DNA from: Erwinia_E haradaeae_I
GTDB taxonomy: Bacteria; Pseudomonadota; Gammaproteobacteria; Enterobacterales; Enterobacteriaceae
Direction of reading: 5' to 3'
Assembly (NCBI RefSeq): GCF_900698925.1
Contig: NZ_LR217713.1
Coordinates: 682,001-746,000, forward strand
DNA: 64,000 nucleotides
Made by a program: the position numbers and the translations under genes. The notes under the pieces were generated by a model. It was given only the letters and a program-made list of their open reading frames with translations. It ran no database searches and was not told the origin of the DNA. Below, piece after piece: positions 8,918 through 18,948 of the stretch. Numbering within the stretch: position 1 is the first letter of the stretch; the number at the start of each line of letters is the position of its first letter.

Positions 8918-9286
8918 ATGTTAATTACTAAAGAACAAATCATTGAAGGGGTTGCAGCATTATCTGTAATGGAAATAGTGGAACTTATCTCTGCTATGGA
9001 GGAAAAATTTGGTATATCAGCTACATCTTACGCTATGACCAATCCTACTTCTGATGTTGAAGAGGTAGAAGAAAAAACAGAATTTGATGTCATACTGCAA
9101 TCTATTGGTACCAACAAGATAGCTGTAATAAAAGCAGTGCGAAGCGCTACTGGCTTAGGTCTTAAAGAAGCTAAAGATCTCGTGGAGTCCGCTCCGGCTA
9201 CATTAAAAGAAGGAATCAGTAAAGACGACGCAGCTTCATTGAAAAAACTATTAGAAACAGCTGGTGCAACTATAGAAATAAAATAA
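8918..9286 (+). CDS. rplL: 50S ribosomal protein L7/L12
   Basis: Stalk protein that recruits translation GTPases. The protein is 122 aa (E. coli 121). The N-terminal dimerisation domain (SVMEIVELISAMEEKFGIS) and C-terminal factor-binding domain (EFDVILQSIGTNKIAVIKAVR; GLGLKEAKDLVESAP) are well kept. The alanine-rich flexible hinge of E. coli (about 38-52) is replaced by SYAMTNPTSDVEEV, which has only one alanine and more acidic residues. Normal operon position, upstream of rpoB. Confidence 0.97.
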   Translation: MLITKEQIIEGVAALSVMEIVELISAMEEKFGISATSYAMTNPTSDVEEVEEKTEFDVILQSIGTNKIAVIKAVRSATGLGLKEAKDLVESAPATLKEGISKDDAASLKKLLETAGATIEIK

Positions 9287-9325
9287 AAAATATAATTTGT
9301 AAGAAATGGCTATATTTTGATTCGA

Positions 9326-9348
9326 AATTATCAGTTCAACTGATAATT
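9326..9348 (+). terminator. Hairpin in the rplL-rpoB attenuator position
   Basis: AATTATCAG (9326-9334), loop TTCAA, CTGATAATT (9340-9348), 39 bases after rplL. E. coli has a partial terminator here that lowers rpoBC transcription. This one lacks a following U-run (ACTAAAGGAT), so attenuation may be weak or lost. Confidence 0.35.
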
Positions 9349-9430
9349 ACTAAAGGATATAATAACCATGTTCTTAACTCATACAAGATCAAAAAAGATG
9401 GAAACTATTTAATTAGTGACTTACTTAAGA

Positions 9431-9494
9431 TCTTTCTCTGACTCGGATGCTACGAATTCAGATAGAACAACACCATTATTGCATCAGAGAAAGA
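9431..9494 (+). promoter_or_regulatory. RNase III-type processing hairpin between rplL and rpoB
   Basis: TCTTTCTCTGA (9431-9441) pairs perfectly with TCAGAGAAAGA (9484-9494) around a 42-base loop. E. coli cuts its rplL-rpoB message at an RNase III hairpin in this interval. The stem is well kept although the spacer around it is not, which suggests selection. Cleavage itself is inferred. Confidence 0.5.
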
Positions 9495-9616
9495 AAATAG
9501 TAGGACCAATATCGACCTACCATTCATATTATTCTTATTTAAATAGCATGGAATAACTGTCCTCCCCATTTAAATGGGCAGAGAGGTTCTATTGTTCAGC
9601 AAACTGAGGAACCCTA

Positions 9617-12600
9617 ATGGTTTACTCCTATACCGAGAAAAAACGTATTCGTAAAGATTTTGGAAAGCGTCCAGAAGTACTGGAAATTCCCTATCTTCTT
9701 TCTATTCAGCTGAATTCGTTCCGAAAATTTATTGAGCGAGATCCAGAAGGGCAATACGGTCTAGATGCAGCATTCCGTTCAATATTCCCGATACAAAGTT
9801 ATAGCGCTCATGCAGAACTCCAATATGTCAGCTATTTCTTAGGTGATCCTATCTTTGATGTTAAAGAATGTCAGATTCGTGGCATTACATTTTTTGCTCC
9901 TCTACGCGTAAAACTACGTCTAGTAATATACGAGAGGGAAGCACCAGAAGGAACAGTTAAGGACATTAAAGAACAAGAAGTATATATGGGGGAAATTCCC
10001 CTAATGACTGACAATGGAACTTTTATTATCAACGGAACAGAACGTGTTATTGTATCTCAATTACATCGCAGTCCTGGAGTATTCTTTGATAGTGACAAAG
10101 GAAAAACTCACTCATCAGGCAAGGTTCTCTATAATGCTAGAATTATCCCATATCGTGGCTCATGGTTAGACTTTGAGTTCGATCCAAAAGATAATTTATT
10201 CGTGCGTATTGATCGACGAAGAAAGCTACCTGCAACAATTATTTTACGTGCACTTAATTATACAACTGAACAAATTCTGGATCTATTTTTTGAAAAAGTT
10301 ATATATCATATTAGAAACAACAGACTACAAATGGAACTCGTTCCAGGACGACTTCGTGGTGAAACAGCTTCATTTGATATTGAAGCAAATGGAACAATCT
10401 ACGTTGAGAAAGGTCGTCGCATTACAGCACGACATATTAGACAATTAGAAAAAGACGCCATTTCTTACATCACAGTACCCATGGAGTATATTGCTGGGAA
10501 AGTAGCCGCAAAAGACTATATTGATCATGATACTGGAGAGCTCTTTATCGAAGCTAATATGGAGCTATCACTAGATCTAATAAATAGATTAATCCAGTCT
10601 AACCATACACAACTCGAAACATTATTCACTAATGATTTAGATCATGGCCCATATATCTCCGAAGTCATACGCATTGATCCTACAACAGATCGCCTTAGTG
10701 CTCTTGTTGAGATTTATCGCATGATGAGACCAGGTGAACCACCGACTCGCGAGGCGGCTGAAAATCTATTTGAAAATCTCTTCTTTTCTGAAGAACGCTA
10801 TGACCTTTCTGCAGTTGGTCGTATGAAATTTAATCGTTCATTACAACGAAATGAAATTACAGGTTCTGGTATATTAAGTAAAGACGACATTATTCAAGTC
10901 ATGAAAAAACTTATTAGTATACGAAATGGTATTGGCGAAATAGATGATATTGATCATCTAGGAAATCGTCGTATTCGTTCTGTTGGAGAAATGGCAGAAA
11001 ACCAATTTCGTGTTGGTTTAGTACGTGTAGAGCGGGCGGTGAAAGAGCGTCTATCCCTAGGAGATTTAGACACTCTCATGCCTCAAGATATGATTAACGC
11101 TAAACCAATCTCTGCTGCTGTTAGAGAATTTTTTGGTTCAAGTCAACTATCTCAATTTATGGATCAGAATAATCCACTTTCTGAAATTACACATAAACGT
11201 CGTATCTCTGCATTAGGTCCAGGTGGTCTGACACGCGAACGGGCAGGCTTTGAAGTAAGAGATGTTCATCCAACACACTACGGTCGCGTTTGTCCCATTG
11301 AGACCCCTGAGGGGCCAAATATAGGTCTAATTAACTCACTATCTGTTTATGCACAAACTAACGAATACGGTTTTTTAGAAACGCCATACCGACGAGTAAA
11401 GAACGGCATTGTAACCAATGAAATCCATTATCTCTCTGCTATTGAAGAAGGTCATTATGTTATTGCACAGGCTAATACCAATCTCAATCAATCAGGTCAT
11501 ATTATTGAAGATCTAGTCACATGCCGTAATAAAGGTGAATCTAGTTTATTTAATCGCGCGCAGATTGACTATATGGATGTCTCAACCCAACAAGTCGTTT
11601 CTGTTGGTGCATCCTTAATCCCGTTTCTCGAACATGATGATGCTAACCGAGCATTAATGGGAGCAAATATGCAACGTCAAGCAGTGCCAACGCTACGCGC
11701 TGATAAGCCATTGGTTGGAACTGGGATGGAGCGCGCTGTAGCCGTCGACTCTGGCGTAACCTCTGTTGCAAAACGAAGTGGTATCGTTCAATATGTAGAT
11801 GCAGCCCGTATTGTCATAAAAGTAAATGAAAGTGAAATGTATCCGAACGAAGCTGGTATCGATATTTATAATCTAACTAAGTACACACGATCAAATCAAA
11901 ACACCTGCATCAATCAACGACCATGCGTTCAGCTTGGTGAAAAAATTCAAAAAAATGATGTTCTAGCAGATGGACCTGCAACTGACCTTGGTGAGCTCGC
12001 ATTAGGTCAAAATATGCGGGTCGCTTTTATGCCTTGGAATGGATACAATTTTGAAGATTCCATATTAATATCGGAACGCGTTGTTCAAGAAGATCGTTTC
12101 ACTACTATTCATATTCAAGAACTAGCCTGTATTTCACGTGACACAAAACTAGGTCCAGAAGAGATCACCTCTGATATCCCTAATGTTGGCGAAGCTGCTC
12201 TCTCTAAGCTAGACGAGTCAGGTATTGTATATATCGGTGCCGAAGTAAAAGGGGGAGACATTCTTGTTGGAAAGGTAACTCCAAAAGGCGAAACTCAACT
12301 TACACCAGAAGAAAAGCTCCTACGAGCGATTTTTGGAGAGAAAGCCTCTGATGTCAAAGATTCTTCTTTACGAGTTCCAAATGGAGTGACAGGAACTGTA
12401 ATCGATGTTCAAATTTTTACACGCGATGGCGTAGAAAAGGATAAACGCGCTTTAGAAATTGAAGAACTACAGCTCAAAGAAGCAAAAAAGGATTTATCCG
12501 AACAAGTTAAAATTCTTGAAACTAGTCTGTTTAACCGTATTTATTACCTACTCCTCTCTAGTGGCATTAAAGAAGAAAGGCTTAAAACTCTTCCTCGATC

Positions 12601-13648
12601 TCGATGGCTAGAAATTGACCTAATAAATGAAGAAAAACAAAATCAATTAGAACAACTGGTCGGACAATACAATGAACTAAAAAGTGCATTCGAGCAAAAA
12701 CTGGATACAAAAAAACGAAAAATCACACAAGGTGATGATCTGGCACCAGGAATATTAAAAATTGCTAAAGTATATCTAGCAGTTAAACGTCAAATTCAGC
12801 CAGGTGATAAAATGGCTGGTCGTCATGGTAACAAAGGGGTTATCTCTAAAATTAATCCGATAGAAGACATGCCTTACGATGAGAATGGTATACCAGTTGA
12901 TATAGTTCTAAATCCGTTAGGCGTCCCATCACGCATGAATATTGGTCAAATCCTAGAAACCCATTTAGGTATGGCTGCCAAAGGCATTGGCAAAAAAATC
13001 AGCTTCCTTCTGCAACAGAAAGAAGGGTTATCTAGTCTTCGTGCATTTATTCAACGCGCCTACGATCTCGGTGCTCATGTTCGGCAAAAAGTTGACCTAC
13101 AAACCTTTAGTGATGATGAAGTTCTATCATTAGCCGAAAATCTTAAAAATGGCATGCCTATTGCTACTCCAGTTTTTGATGGCGCACAAGAAAGTGAAAT
13201 CAAAGAATTATTAAAACTTGGCGACTTGCCTTCTTCTGGTCAAATTACCTTGTTTGATGGACGTACTGGTGAAGCATTTGAACGTCAAGTTACCGTAGGA
13301 TACATGTACATGCTAAAGCTAAATCATCTTGTTGATGATAAAATGCATGCTCGTTCAACCGGTTCCTATAGTTTAGTTACTCAGCAACCTTTAGGTGGTA
13401 AAGCTCAATTTGGCGGGCAACGTTTTGGCGAGATGGAAGTATGGGCCTTGGAAGCATATGGAGCTTCATATACTTTGCAGGAAATGCTCACTGTTAAATC
13501 TGACGACGTGAATGGTCGAACTAAAATGTATAAAAATATTGTTGATGGACATCATCAGATGGAACCGGGAATGCCAGAATCTTTCAATGTACTTTTAAAA
13601 GAGATTCGTTCTCTCGCTATCAATATCGAGCTAGAAGATGATGAATAG
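9617..13648 (+). CDS. rpoB: RNA polymerase beta subunit
   Basis: Large catalytic subunit of RNA polymerase. The protein is 1343 aa (E. coli 1342) and collinear from MVYSYTEKKRIRKDFGKRP to SLAINIELEDDE. The rifampicin-region segments are intact (GSSQLSQFMDQNNPLSEITH; KRRISALGPGGL), as are the PIETPEGPNIGL block and the catalytic-core motif GDKMAGRHGNKGVISK. Near residues 970-1040 the sequence drifts more (the ILETSLFNRIYYLLLSSGI segment), a variable region in Enterobacterales as well. rpoC follows after 83 bases in one transcript. A GC-poor genome has not eroded this gene, as expected for an essential one. Confidence 0.99.
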   Translation: MVYSYTEKKRIRKDFGKRPEVLEIPYLLSIQLNSFRKFIERDPEGQYGLDAAFRSIFPIQSYSAHAELQYVSYFLGDPIFDVKECQIRGITFFAPLRVKLRLVIYEREAPEGTVKDIKEQEVYMGEIPLMTDNGTFIINGTERVIVSQLHRSPGVFFDSDKGKTHSSGKVLYNARIIPYRGSWLDFEFDPKDNLFVRIDRRRKLPATIILRALNYTTEQILDLFFEKVIYHIRNNRLQMELVPGRLRGETASFDIEANGTIYVEKGRRITARHIRQLEKDAISYITVPMEYIAGKVAAKDYIDHDTGELFIEANMELSLDLINRLIQSNHTQLETLFTNDLDHGPYISEVIRIDPTTDRLSALVEIYRMMRPGEPPTREAAENLFENLFFSEERYDLSAVGRMKFNRSLQRNEITGSGILSKDDIIQVMKKLISIRNGIGEIDDIDHLGNRRIRSVGEMAENQFRVGLVRVERAVKERLSLGDLDTLMPQDMINAKPISAAVREFFGSSQLSQFMDQNNPLSEITHKRRISALGPGGLTRERAGFEVRDVHPTHYGRVCPIETPEGPNIGLINSLSVYAQTNEYGFLETPYRRVKNGIVTNEIHYLSAIEEGHYVIAQANTNLNQSGHIIEDLVTCRNKGESSLFNRAQIDYMDVSTQQVVSVGASLIPFLEHDDANRALMGANMQRQAVPTLRADKPLVGTGMERAVAVDSGVTSVAKRSGIVQYVDAARIVIKVNESEMYPNEAGIDIYNLTKYTRSNQNTCINQRPCVQLGEKIQKNDVLADGPATDLGELALGQNMRVAFMPWNGYNFEDSILISERVVQEDRFTTIHIQELACISRDTKLGPEEITSDIPNVGEAALSKLDESGIVYIGAEVKGGDILVGKVTPKGETQLTPEEKLLRAIFGEKASDVKDSSLRVPNGVTGTVIDVQIFTRDGVEKDKRALEIEELQLKEAKKDLSEQVKILETSLFNRIYYLLLSSGIKEERLKTLPRSRWLEIDLINEEKQNQLEQLVGQYNELKSAFEQKLDTKKRKITQGDDLAPGILKIAKVYLAVKRQIQPGDKMAGRHGNKGVISKINPIEDMPYDENGIPVDIVLNPLGVPSRMNIGQILETHLGMAAKGIGKKISFLLQQKEGLSSLRAFIQRAYDLGAHVRQKVDLQTFSDDEVLSLAENLKNGMPIATPVFDGAQESEIKELLKLGDLPSSGQITLFDGRTGEAFERQVTVGYMYMLKLNHLVDDKMHARSTGSYSLVTQQPLGGKAQFGGQRFGEMEVWALEAYGASYTLQEMLTVKSDDVNGRTKMYKNIVDGHHQMEPGMPESFNVLLKEIRSLAINIELEDDE

Positions 13649-13731
13649 ATACTGATATCTATTTTATCTGTCACAGGAATTTCAGATCACCTCTGACATC
13701 CTACAAAGTCTTACCTGAGGGGAGCTAATGA

Positions 13732-16700
13732 GTGAAAGAATTAATGAAATTTTTGAAAGCACAAACTAAAACCGAAGAGTTTGATGCAATCAAAATTGCT
13801 TTGGCATCACCAGAAATGATACGTTTATGGTCTTTCGGTGAAGTTAAAAAACCGGAAACTATTAACTATAGAACGTTCAAACCAGAACGAGATGGGCTTT
13901 TTTGCGCACGTATTTTTGGACCAGTAAAAGACTATGAATGTTTATGTGGTAAATATAAACGCCTTAAACATCGTGGTGTCATTTGTGAAAAATGTGGCGT
14001 TGAAGTCACTCAGACTAAAGTACGTCGCGAGCGCATGGGACATATTGAGCTAGCCTCCCCAACCGCGCATATTTGGTTCTTAAAATCTCTACCATCCCGA
14101 ATTGGCTTACTACTCGACATGCCATTACGTGATATTGAAAGAGTTTTGTACTTTGAGTCCTATGTAGTTATTGAAAATGGTATGACCAGTCTTGATAAAA
14201 ACCAACTCTTAACCGAAGAACAGTATCTTGATGCCTTAGAAGAATTCGGTGATGAATTTGACGCTAAAATAGGAGCTGAGGCAATCCAAAACATATTAAA
14301 AAATATGGATTTAGAACAAGAATGTGAAAAAATACGTGACGAACTAAATGAAACTAACTCGGAAACTAAACGTAAAAAAATAACTAAGCGCATTAAATTA
14401 CTTGAGTCATTCATACAGTCTGGTAACAAACCGGAATGGATGATATTGAATGTCCTTCCAGTTCTACCACCTGATTTACGCCCCTTAGTTCCATTAGATG
14501 GTGGTCGTTTTGCAACTTCAGATTTAAACGATTTATATCGTCGTGTAATTAATCGTAATAACCGATTAAAACGATTATTAGATTTAGCAGCACCAGATAT
14601 TATTGTTCGTAATGAAAAACGCATGCTGCAAGAAGCAGTTGATGCATTGCTTGATAATGGCCGTAGAGGTCGTGCAATCACTGGATCGAACAAACGCCCA
14701 CTAAAATCGTTAGCTGATATGATTAAAGGTAAACAAGGACGCTTCCGTCAAAATTTACTAGGTAAACGCGTTGACTATTCTGGTCGCTCAGTAATCACTG
14801 TAGGCCCCTATCTTCATCTACACCAATGCGGGCTTCCAAAAAAAATGGCACTAGAATTATTTAAACCATTTATATATGGAAAGCTAGAACTGCGTGGTCT
14901 TGCCACTACTATTAAAGCAGCTAAAAAAATGGTTGAACGAGAAGAATTAGTAGTTTGGGATATCTTGGATGAAGTGATCCGAGAACATCCCGTTCTTTTA
15001 AACCGTGCTCCAACTCTCCATCGTCTAGGTATTCAGGCATTTGAACCCGTTCTTATAGAAGGTAAAGCAATACAGCTTCACCCATTAGTCTGTGCAGCAT
15101 ACAATGCAGATTTTGATGGAGACCAAATGGCCGTCCATGTTCCTCTAACAATGGAAGCTCAGCTCGAGGCACGAGTTCTAATGATGTCAACCAATAACAT
15201 TCTATCTCCTGCGAATGGAGAACCCATTATTGTACCTTCTCAGGATGTTGTTTTGGGGCTATACTACATGACCCGTGATTGCGTTAATGCCAAAGGTGAA
15301 GGAATGCTTCTTGGTAGCTCTAAAGAAGCTGAGCGCGTATATCGTGCTGGACTTGCCTCTCTACACGCCCGAGTAAAAGTGCGTATCACTGAAAATGAAA
15401 AAAATGAACTAGGTCAATGGGTGCCTAAAACTAATATTATAGACACCACTATTGGACGCGCCATACTTTGGATGATAGTACCAAAGGGTCTCCCTTACGC
15501 AATTATCAATCAAGTCTTGGGTAAAAAAGCTATTTCTAAAATGTTAAATACTTGTTACCGCATCTTAGGACTCAAGGCTACTGTAATCTTTGCCGACCAA
15601 ACCATGTACACTGGTTTTGCCTATGCAGCTCGCTCAGGTACATCAGTAGGTATAGATGACATGGTAATTCCTGAAAATAAAATTGAAATCATTAGTCAAG
15701 CCGAATCAGAAGTAGCAGAAATCCAAAATCAGTTTCAGTCTGGATTAGTAACTGCCGGGGAGCGTTATAATAAAGTAATTGATATTTGGGCTGCAGCTAA
15801 TGAGCGTGTTGCTCAAGCCATGATGGAAAACCTCTCTACTGAAGTAGTGATAAACCGAAATGGTACAGAAGAAAGACAAGTATCATTTAATAATATATTT
15901 ATGATGGCCGACTCTGGGGCGCGAGGTTCTGCAGCACAAATTCGTCAGTTAGCTGGAATGAGAGGACTAATGGCCAAACCAGATGGATCTATCATTGAAA
16001 CACCTATTACTGCTAATTTTCGTGAAGGATTAAATGTACTTCAATACTTTATTTCTACGCACGGAGCGCGAAAAGGTCTGGCCGATACTGCTCTGAAAAC
16101 TGCTAACTCTGGCTACCTTACACGCCGACTAGTGGATGTAGCTCAAGATTTAGTGGTAACTGAAGATGACTGCAAAACACGTGCTGGAGTGATGATGATG
16201 CCAATTATTGAAGGAGGTGATGTCAAAGAACCTCTGAGAGAGAGAGTTCTAGGTCGCGTAACGGCAGAAGACGTTTTAAAACCTGGTACAATGGACATCC
16301 TCTTACCGAGAAATACCCTTCTTCATGAGCAAGAATGTGATTTATTAGAAGAAAATTCAGTAGACAGCCTGACAGTTAGATCAGTGGTGAGCTGTGAAAC
16401 TGATTTTGGCGTATGTGCACACTGTTACGGACGTGATCTCGCCAGAGGACATATCATAAATAAAGGGGAAGCTATTGGAGTAATCGCAGCGCAATCCATT
16501 GGTGAGCCAGGAACTCAACTTACCATGCGAACTTTCCATATTGGCGGAGCTGCATCTCGTGCAGCGTTAGAATCAAGCATTCAGATACAAAATCAAGGAC
16601 AACTCAAGCTAATAAATGCCAAATCAGTCACTAACTCTTCAGGTAAGATAGTTATTACTTCGCGTAATACAGAACTAAAACTAATTGACATCTTTGGGCG

Positions 16701-17967
16701 AACCAAAGAAAGCTATAAAATTCCTTATGGCGCTACTATGATTAAGGGTGCCGGAGAAAACGTCACTGCAGGAGAAATAGTAGCCAACTGGGATCCGCAC
16801 ACCATGCCGGTAATCACCGAAGTCAGTGGTTTTATTCATTTTACAGATATGGTTGATGGACAAACCATTACTCGTCAAACAGATGACCTGACAGGACTTT
16901 CTTCACTTGTAATTCTAGATAATGCTGAACGCACTGCAGGGGGAAAAGATCTACGGCCAGCACTCAAAGTAATTAATAGTCATGGTGAGGATGTAATGAT
17001 TCCAGGGTCTGATATGCCTGCTCAATATTTTCTTCCAGGAAAAGCTATTGTTCATTTAGAAGATGGGATGAAAATAAGCGCAGGTGATACCCTAGCGCGC
17101 GTACCACAGGAATCTGGCGGTACCAAAGATATTACAGGTGGATTGCCTCGCGTAGCCGATCTTTTTGAAGCACGTCGACCCAAAGAACCAGCTCTCTTGG
17201 CTGAAATTAGTGGTATTATTTCCTTTGGTAAAGAGACTAAAGGAAAAAGACGTCTTGTTATTACACCCATCGACGGTAGCGAACCTTATGAAGAAATGAT
17301 CCCAAAATGGAGACAACTAAATGTCTTTGAAGGTGAGCGTGTAGAGCGTGGTGACGTAGTTTCAGATGGTCCTGAGTCACCCCATGACATTCTTCGCTTG
17401 CGCGGTGTACATGCAGTCACTCGCTATATAACTAATGAAGTTCAAGAAGTTTATCGCTTACAAGGAGTTAAGATTAATGATAAACATATTGAAGTAATCA
17501 TTAGGCAAATGTTACGTAAAGCAACCATTCAAAACACAGGTAGCTCTGACTTTTTGCTTGGTGAGCAGGTTGAATTTTCACGCATAAGCATATGCAATCG
17601 AAATCTTGAAGCTAATGGGAAAACCGCCGCTACCTATGTCCGGAACTTGCTCGGCATCACCAAAGCTTCCTTAGCCACCGAATCTTTTGTCTCAGCGGCA
17701 TCATTCCAGGAAACTACTCGAGTACTAACTGAAGCTTCTGTAGCAGGAAAAAATGATGAATTGCGAGGACTCAAAGAAAATGTTATCGTAGGACGCTTAA
17801 TACCAGCGGGCACTGGATATGCATATCATAAATCCCGTATTCGACGAAAATCATCAGATACCATAAGGTCTGCTGAAAAACAAGCGCTCACAGCAGATGA
17901 AGCTTCGGCCAGCCTATCTGAATTACTAAATGCTAATCTTAGTAAAGTTAGCACTAAAACATTATAA
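13732..17967 (+). CDS. rpoC: RNA polymerase beta' subunit
   Basis: Catalytic partner of RpoB. The protein is 1411 aa (E. coli 1407). The start is GTG (GTGAAAGAATTA), as in E. coli, preceded by GAGGGGAGCTAATGA. The N-terminal zinc site CLCG...CEKCG (about 70-88), the catalytic Mg motif NADFDGD and the second zinc cysteines (CETDFGVCAHC) are all present. The C-terminus after RIRRKSS is slightly longer and differs from E. coli, as is normal for this tail. It is the last gene of the rplJL-rpoBC unit and is followed by a strong hairpin. Confidence 0.99.
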   Translation: MKELMKFLKAQTKTEEFDAIKIALASPEMIRLWSFGEVKKPETINYRTFKPERDGLFCARIFGPVKDYECLCGKYKRLKHRGVICEKCGVEVTQTKVRRERMGHIELASPTAHIWFLKSLPSRIGLLLDMPLRDIERVLYFESYVVIENGMTSLDKNQLLTEEQYLDALEEFGDEFDAKIGAEAIQNILKNMDLEQECEKIRDELNETNSETKRKKITKRIKLLESFIQSGNKPEWMILNVLPVLPPDLRPLVPLDGGRFATSDLNDLYRRVINRNNRLKRLLDLAAPDIIVRNEKRMLQEAVDALLDNGRRGRAITGSNKRPLKSLADMIKGKQGRFRQNLLGKRVDYSGRSVITVGPYLHLHQCGLPKKMALELFKPFIYGKLELRGLATTIKAAKKMVEREELVVWDILDEVIREHPVLLNRAPTLHRLGIQAFEPVLIEGKAIQLHPLVCAAYNADFDGDQMAVHVPLTMEAQLEARVLMMSTNNILSPANGEPIIVPSQDVVLGLYYMTRDCVNAKGEGMLLGSSKEAERVYRAGLASLHARVKVRITENEKNELGQWVPKTNIIDTTIGRAILWMIVPKGLPYAIINQVLGKKAISKMLNTCYRILGLKATVIFADQTMYTGFAYAARSGTSVGIDDMVIPENKIEIISQAESEVAEIQNQFQSGLVTAGERYNKVIDIWAAANERVAQAMMENLSTEVVINRNGTEERQVSFNNIFMMADSGARGSAAQIRQLAGMRGLMAKPDGSIIETPITANFREGLNVLQYFISTHGARKGLADTALKTANSGYLTRRLVDVAQDLVVTEDDCKTRAGVMMMPIIEGGDVKEPLRERVLGRVTAEDVLKPGTMDILLPRNTLLHEQECDLLEENSVDSLTVRSVVSCETDFGVCAHCYGRDLARGHIINKGEAIGVIAAQSIGEPGTQLTMRTFHIGGAASRAALESSIQIQNQGQLKLINAKSVTNSSGKIVITSRNTELKLIDIFGRTKESYKIPYGATMIKGAGENVTAGEIVANWDPHTMPVITEVSGFIHFTDMVDGQTITRQTDDLTGLSSLVILDNAERTAGGKDLRPALKVINSHGEDVMIPGSDMPAQYFLPGKAIVHLEDGMKISAGDTLARVPQESGGTKDITGGLPRVADLFEARRPKEPALLAEISGIISFGKETKGKRRLVITPIDGSEPYEEMIPKWRQLNVFEGERVERGDVVSDGPESPHDILRLRGVHAVTRYITNEVQEVYRLQGVKINDKHIEVIIRQMLRKATIQNTGSSDFLLGEQVEFSRISICNRNLEANGKTAATYVRNLLGITKASLATESFVSAASFQETTRVLTEASVAGKNDELRGLKENVIVGRLIPAGTGYAYHKSRIRRKSSDTIRSAEKQALTADEASASLSELLNANLSKVSTKTL

Positions 17968-17990
17968 CAATTATTTTAATGGGTAGTTAC

Positions 17991-18029
17991 TTAATATATT
18001 TGAGCCCTTTTATGGCTCAAATATATTAA
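17991..18029 (+). terminator. 16-bp hairpin ending the rpoBC operon
   Basis: TTAATATATTTGAGCC (17991-18006), 7-base loop, GGCTCAAATATATTAA (18014-18029), 23 bases after the rpoC stop. Perfect stem with a GC-containing apex. The following bases are A/T mixed rather than a clean U-run. Confidence 0.65.
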
Positions 18030-18067
18030 AATCTAATAAAATATATACTGAACTAGGTAATATTGCT

Positions 18068-18886
18068 ATGAATCAAGATGTTCGTGTTGCTATTATTGGT
18101 GCATCTGGAAGGATGGGACGACAACTTATAACAACCACTGTACATACTAAAGGTGTACTTCTTGGAGCTGCAATTGTACGAAAAGGTTCATCTTTTTGTG
18201 GGAAAGATGCTGGAGAACTAGCCAAATACGATAATCTAGGAGTATCTATTACAGACGATCTCAAGTTAGTTATTAATGATTTTGATATTCTAATTGATTT
18301 TACTCACCAAGATAGAACACTAAAAAACCTGGAACTATGTCTACAATATCATAAACCTATGGTCATAGGTACCACTGGATTAGATAAAAAAAGTCAAGAG
18401 CTGATTAAAGAATCAGCACAAGAAATAGCTTTAGTATATTCAGCCAACTTCAGTATTGGAATAAATCTACTACTAAAATTAGTAGAAAAAACAACAAAAG
18501 TTATAGGATCTGATTATGATATTGAAATAATTGAAGCACATCACCGACATAAATCTGACTCACCATCTGGTACTGCACAGAAAATTGCTGCAACAATCTC
18601 TAACGAAATGAACTGGAATGTAGAGCCACATTCTCTGCACGCAGGTCCGGATATCAATGGAAGTCGGACTAAAAATACTATTGGATTATCCAGTCTCCGA
18701 GCTGGGGATATTATTGGCGACCACACAGTAATGTTTGCAAATATTGGAGAGCGTATTGAGATTAGCCATAAAGCTTCAAACCGCATAATTTTTGCTAAAG
18801 GCGCTTTAAAAGCAGCAAAATGGTTAAGAACTTACAAAACAGGCTTTTTTGATATGATTGATGTACTCAACTTGCACGATATATAA
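18068..18886 (+). CDS. dapB: 4-hydroxy-tetrahydrodipicolinate reductase
   Basis: Reduces the DapA product on the way to diaminopimelate and lysine, using NAD(P)H (cytosol). The protein is 272 aa (E. coli 273). The dinucleotide motif is IGASGRMGRQ (10-19). The catalytic block EAHHRHKSDSPSGTA (156-170) keeps the His and Lys equivalent to E. coli His159 and Lys163. The start ATG is 39 bases after the rpoC hairpin. carAB, its E. coli neighbour, does not follow; instead hflC converges on it. Its retention suggests lysine or cell-wall precursor supply, but the rest of the pathway is outside this window. Confidence 0.97.
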   Translation: MNQDVRVAIIGASGRMGRQLITTTVHTKGVLLGAAIVRKGSSFCGKDAGELAKYDNLGVSITDDLKLVINDFDILIDFTHQDRTLKNLELCLQYHKPMVIGTTGLDKKSQELIKESAQEIALVYSANFSIGINLLLKLVEKTTKVIGSDYDIEIIEAHHRHKSDSPSGTAQKIAATISNEMNWNVEPHSLHAGPDINGSRTKNTIGLSSLRAGDIIGDHTVMFANIGERIEISHKASNRIIFAKGALKAAKWLRTYKTGFFDMIDVLNLHDI

Positions 18887-18912
18887 TATTATATATCCTG
18901 CAAGTTGAGTAC
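18863..18912. terminator. 50-base near-perfect palindrome shared by dapB and hflC ends
   Basis: GTACTCAACTTGCA (18863-18876) pairs with TGCAAGTTGAGTAC (18899-18912). Inside is the self-complementary GATATATAATATTATATATC (18878-18897), with one C-C mismatch between the two parts. The left arm lies inside the dapB coding end, and hflC ends 37 bases further on. It is most likely a bidirectional terminator for this convergent pair. Confidence 0.6.
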
Positions 18913-18948
18913 CCAATATAATCCACAGTCCATACCTTAACAAAATCC

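Larger units (their letters stand above)
9287..9616. other. rplL-rpoB intergenic control region
   Basis: 330 bases with two hairpins in the places E. coli has its attenuator and RNase III site, plus a 14-base palindrome CCCATTTAAATGGG (9567-9580) shortly before rpoB. No gene. Confidence 0.6.

Noticed and set aside
14160..14693. 177-codon minus-strand open frame inside rpoC
   Set aside because: Shadow of rpoC codon structure; no family resemblance and no ribosome site.
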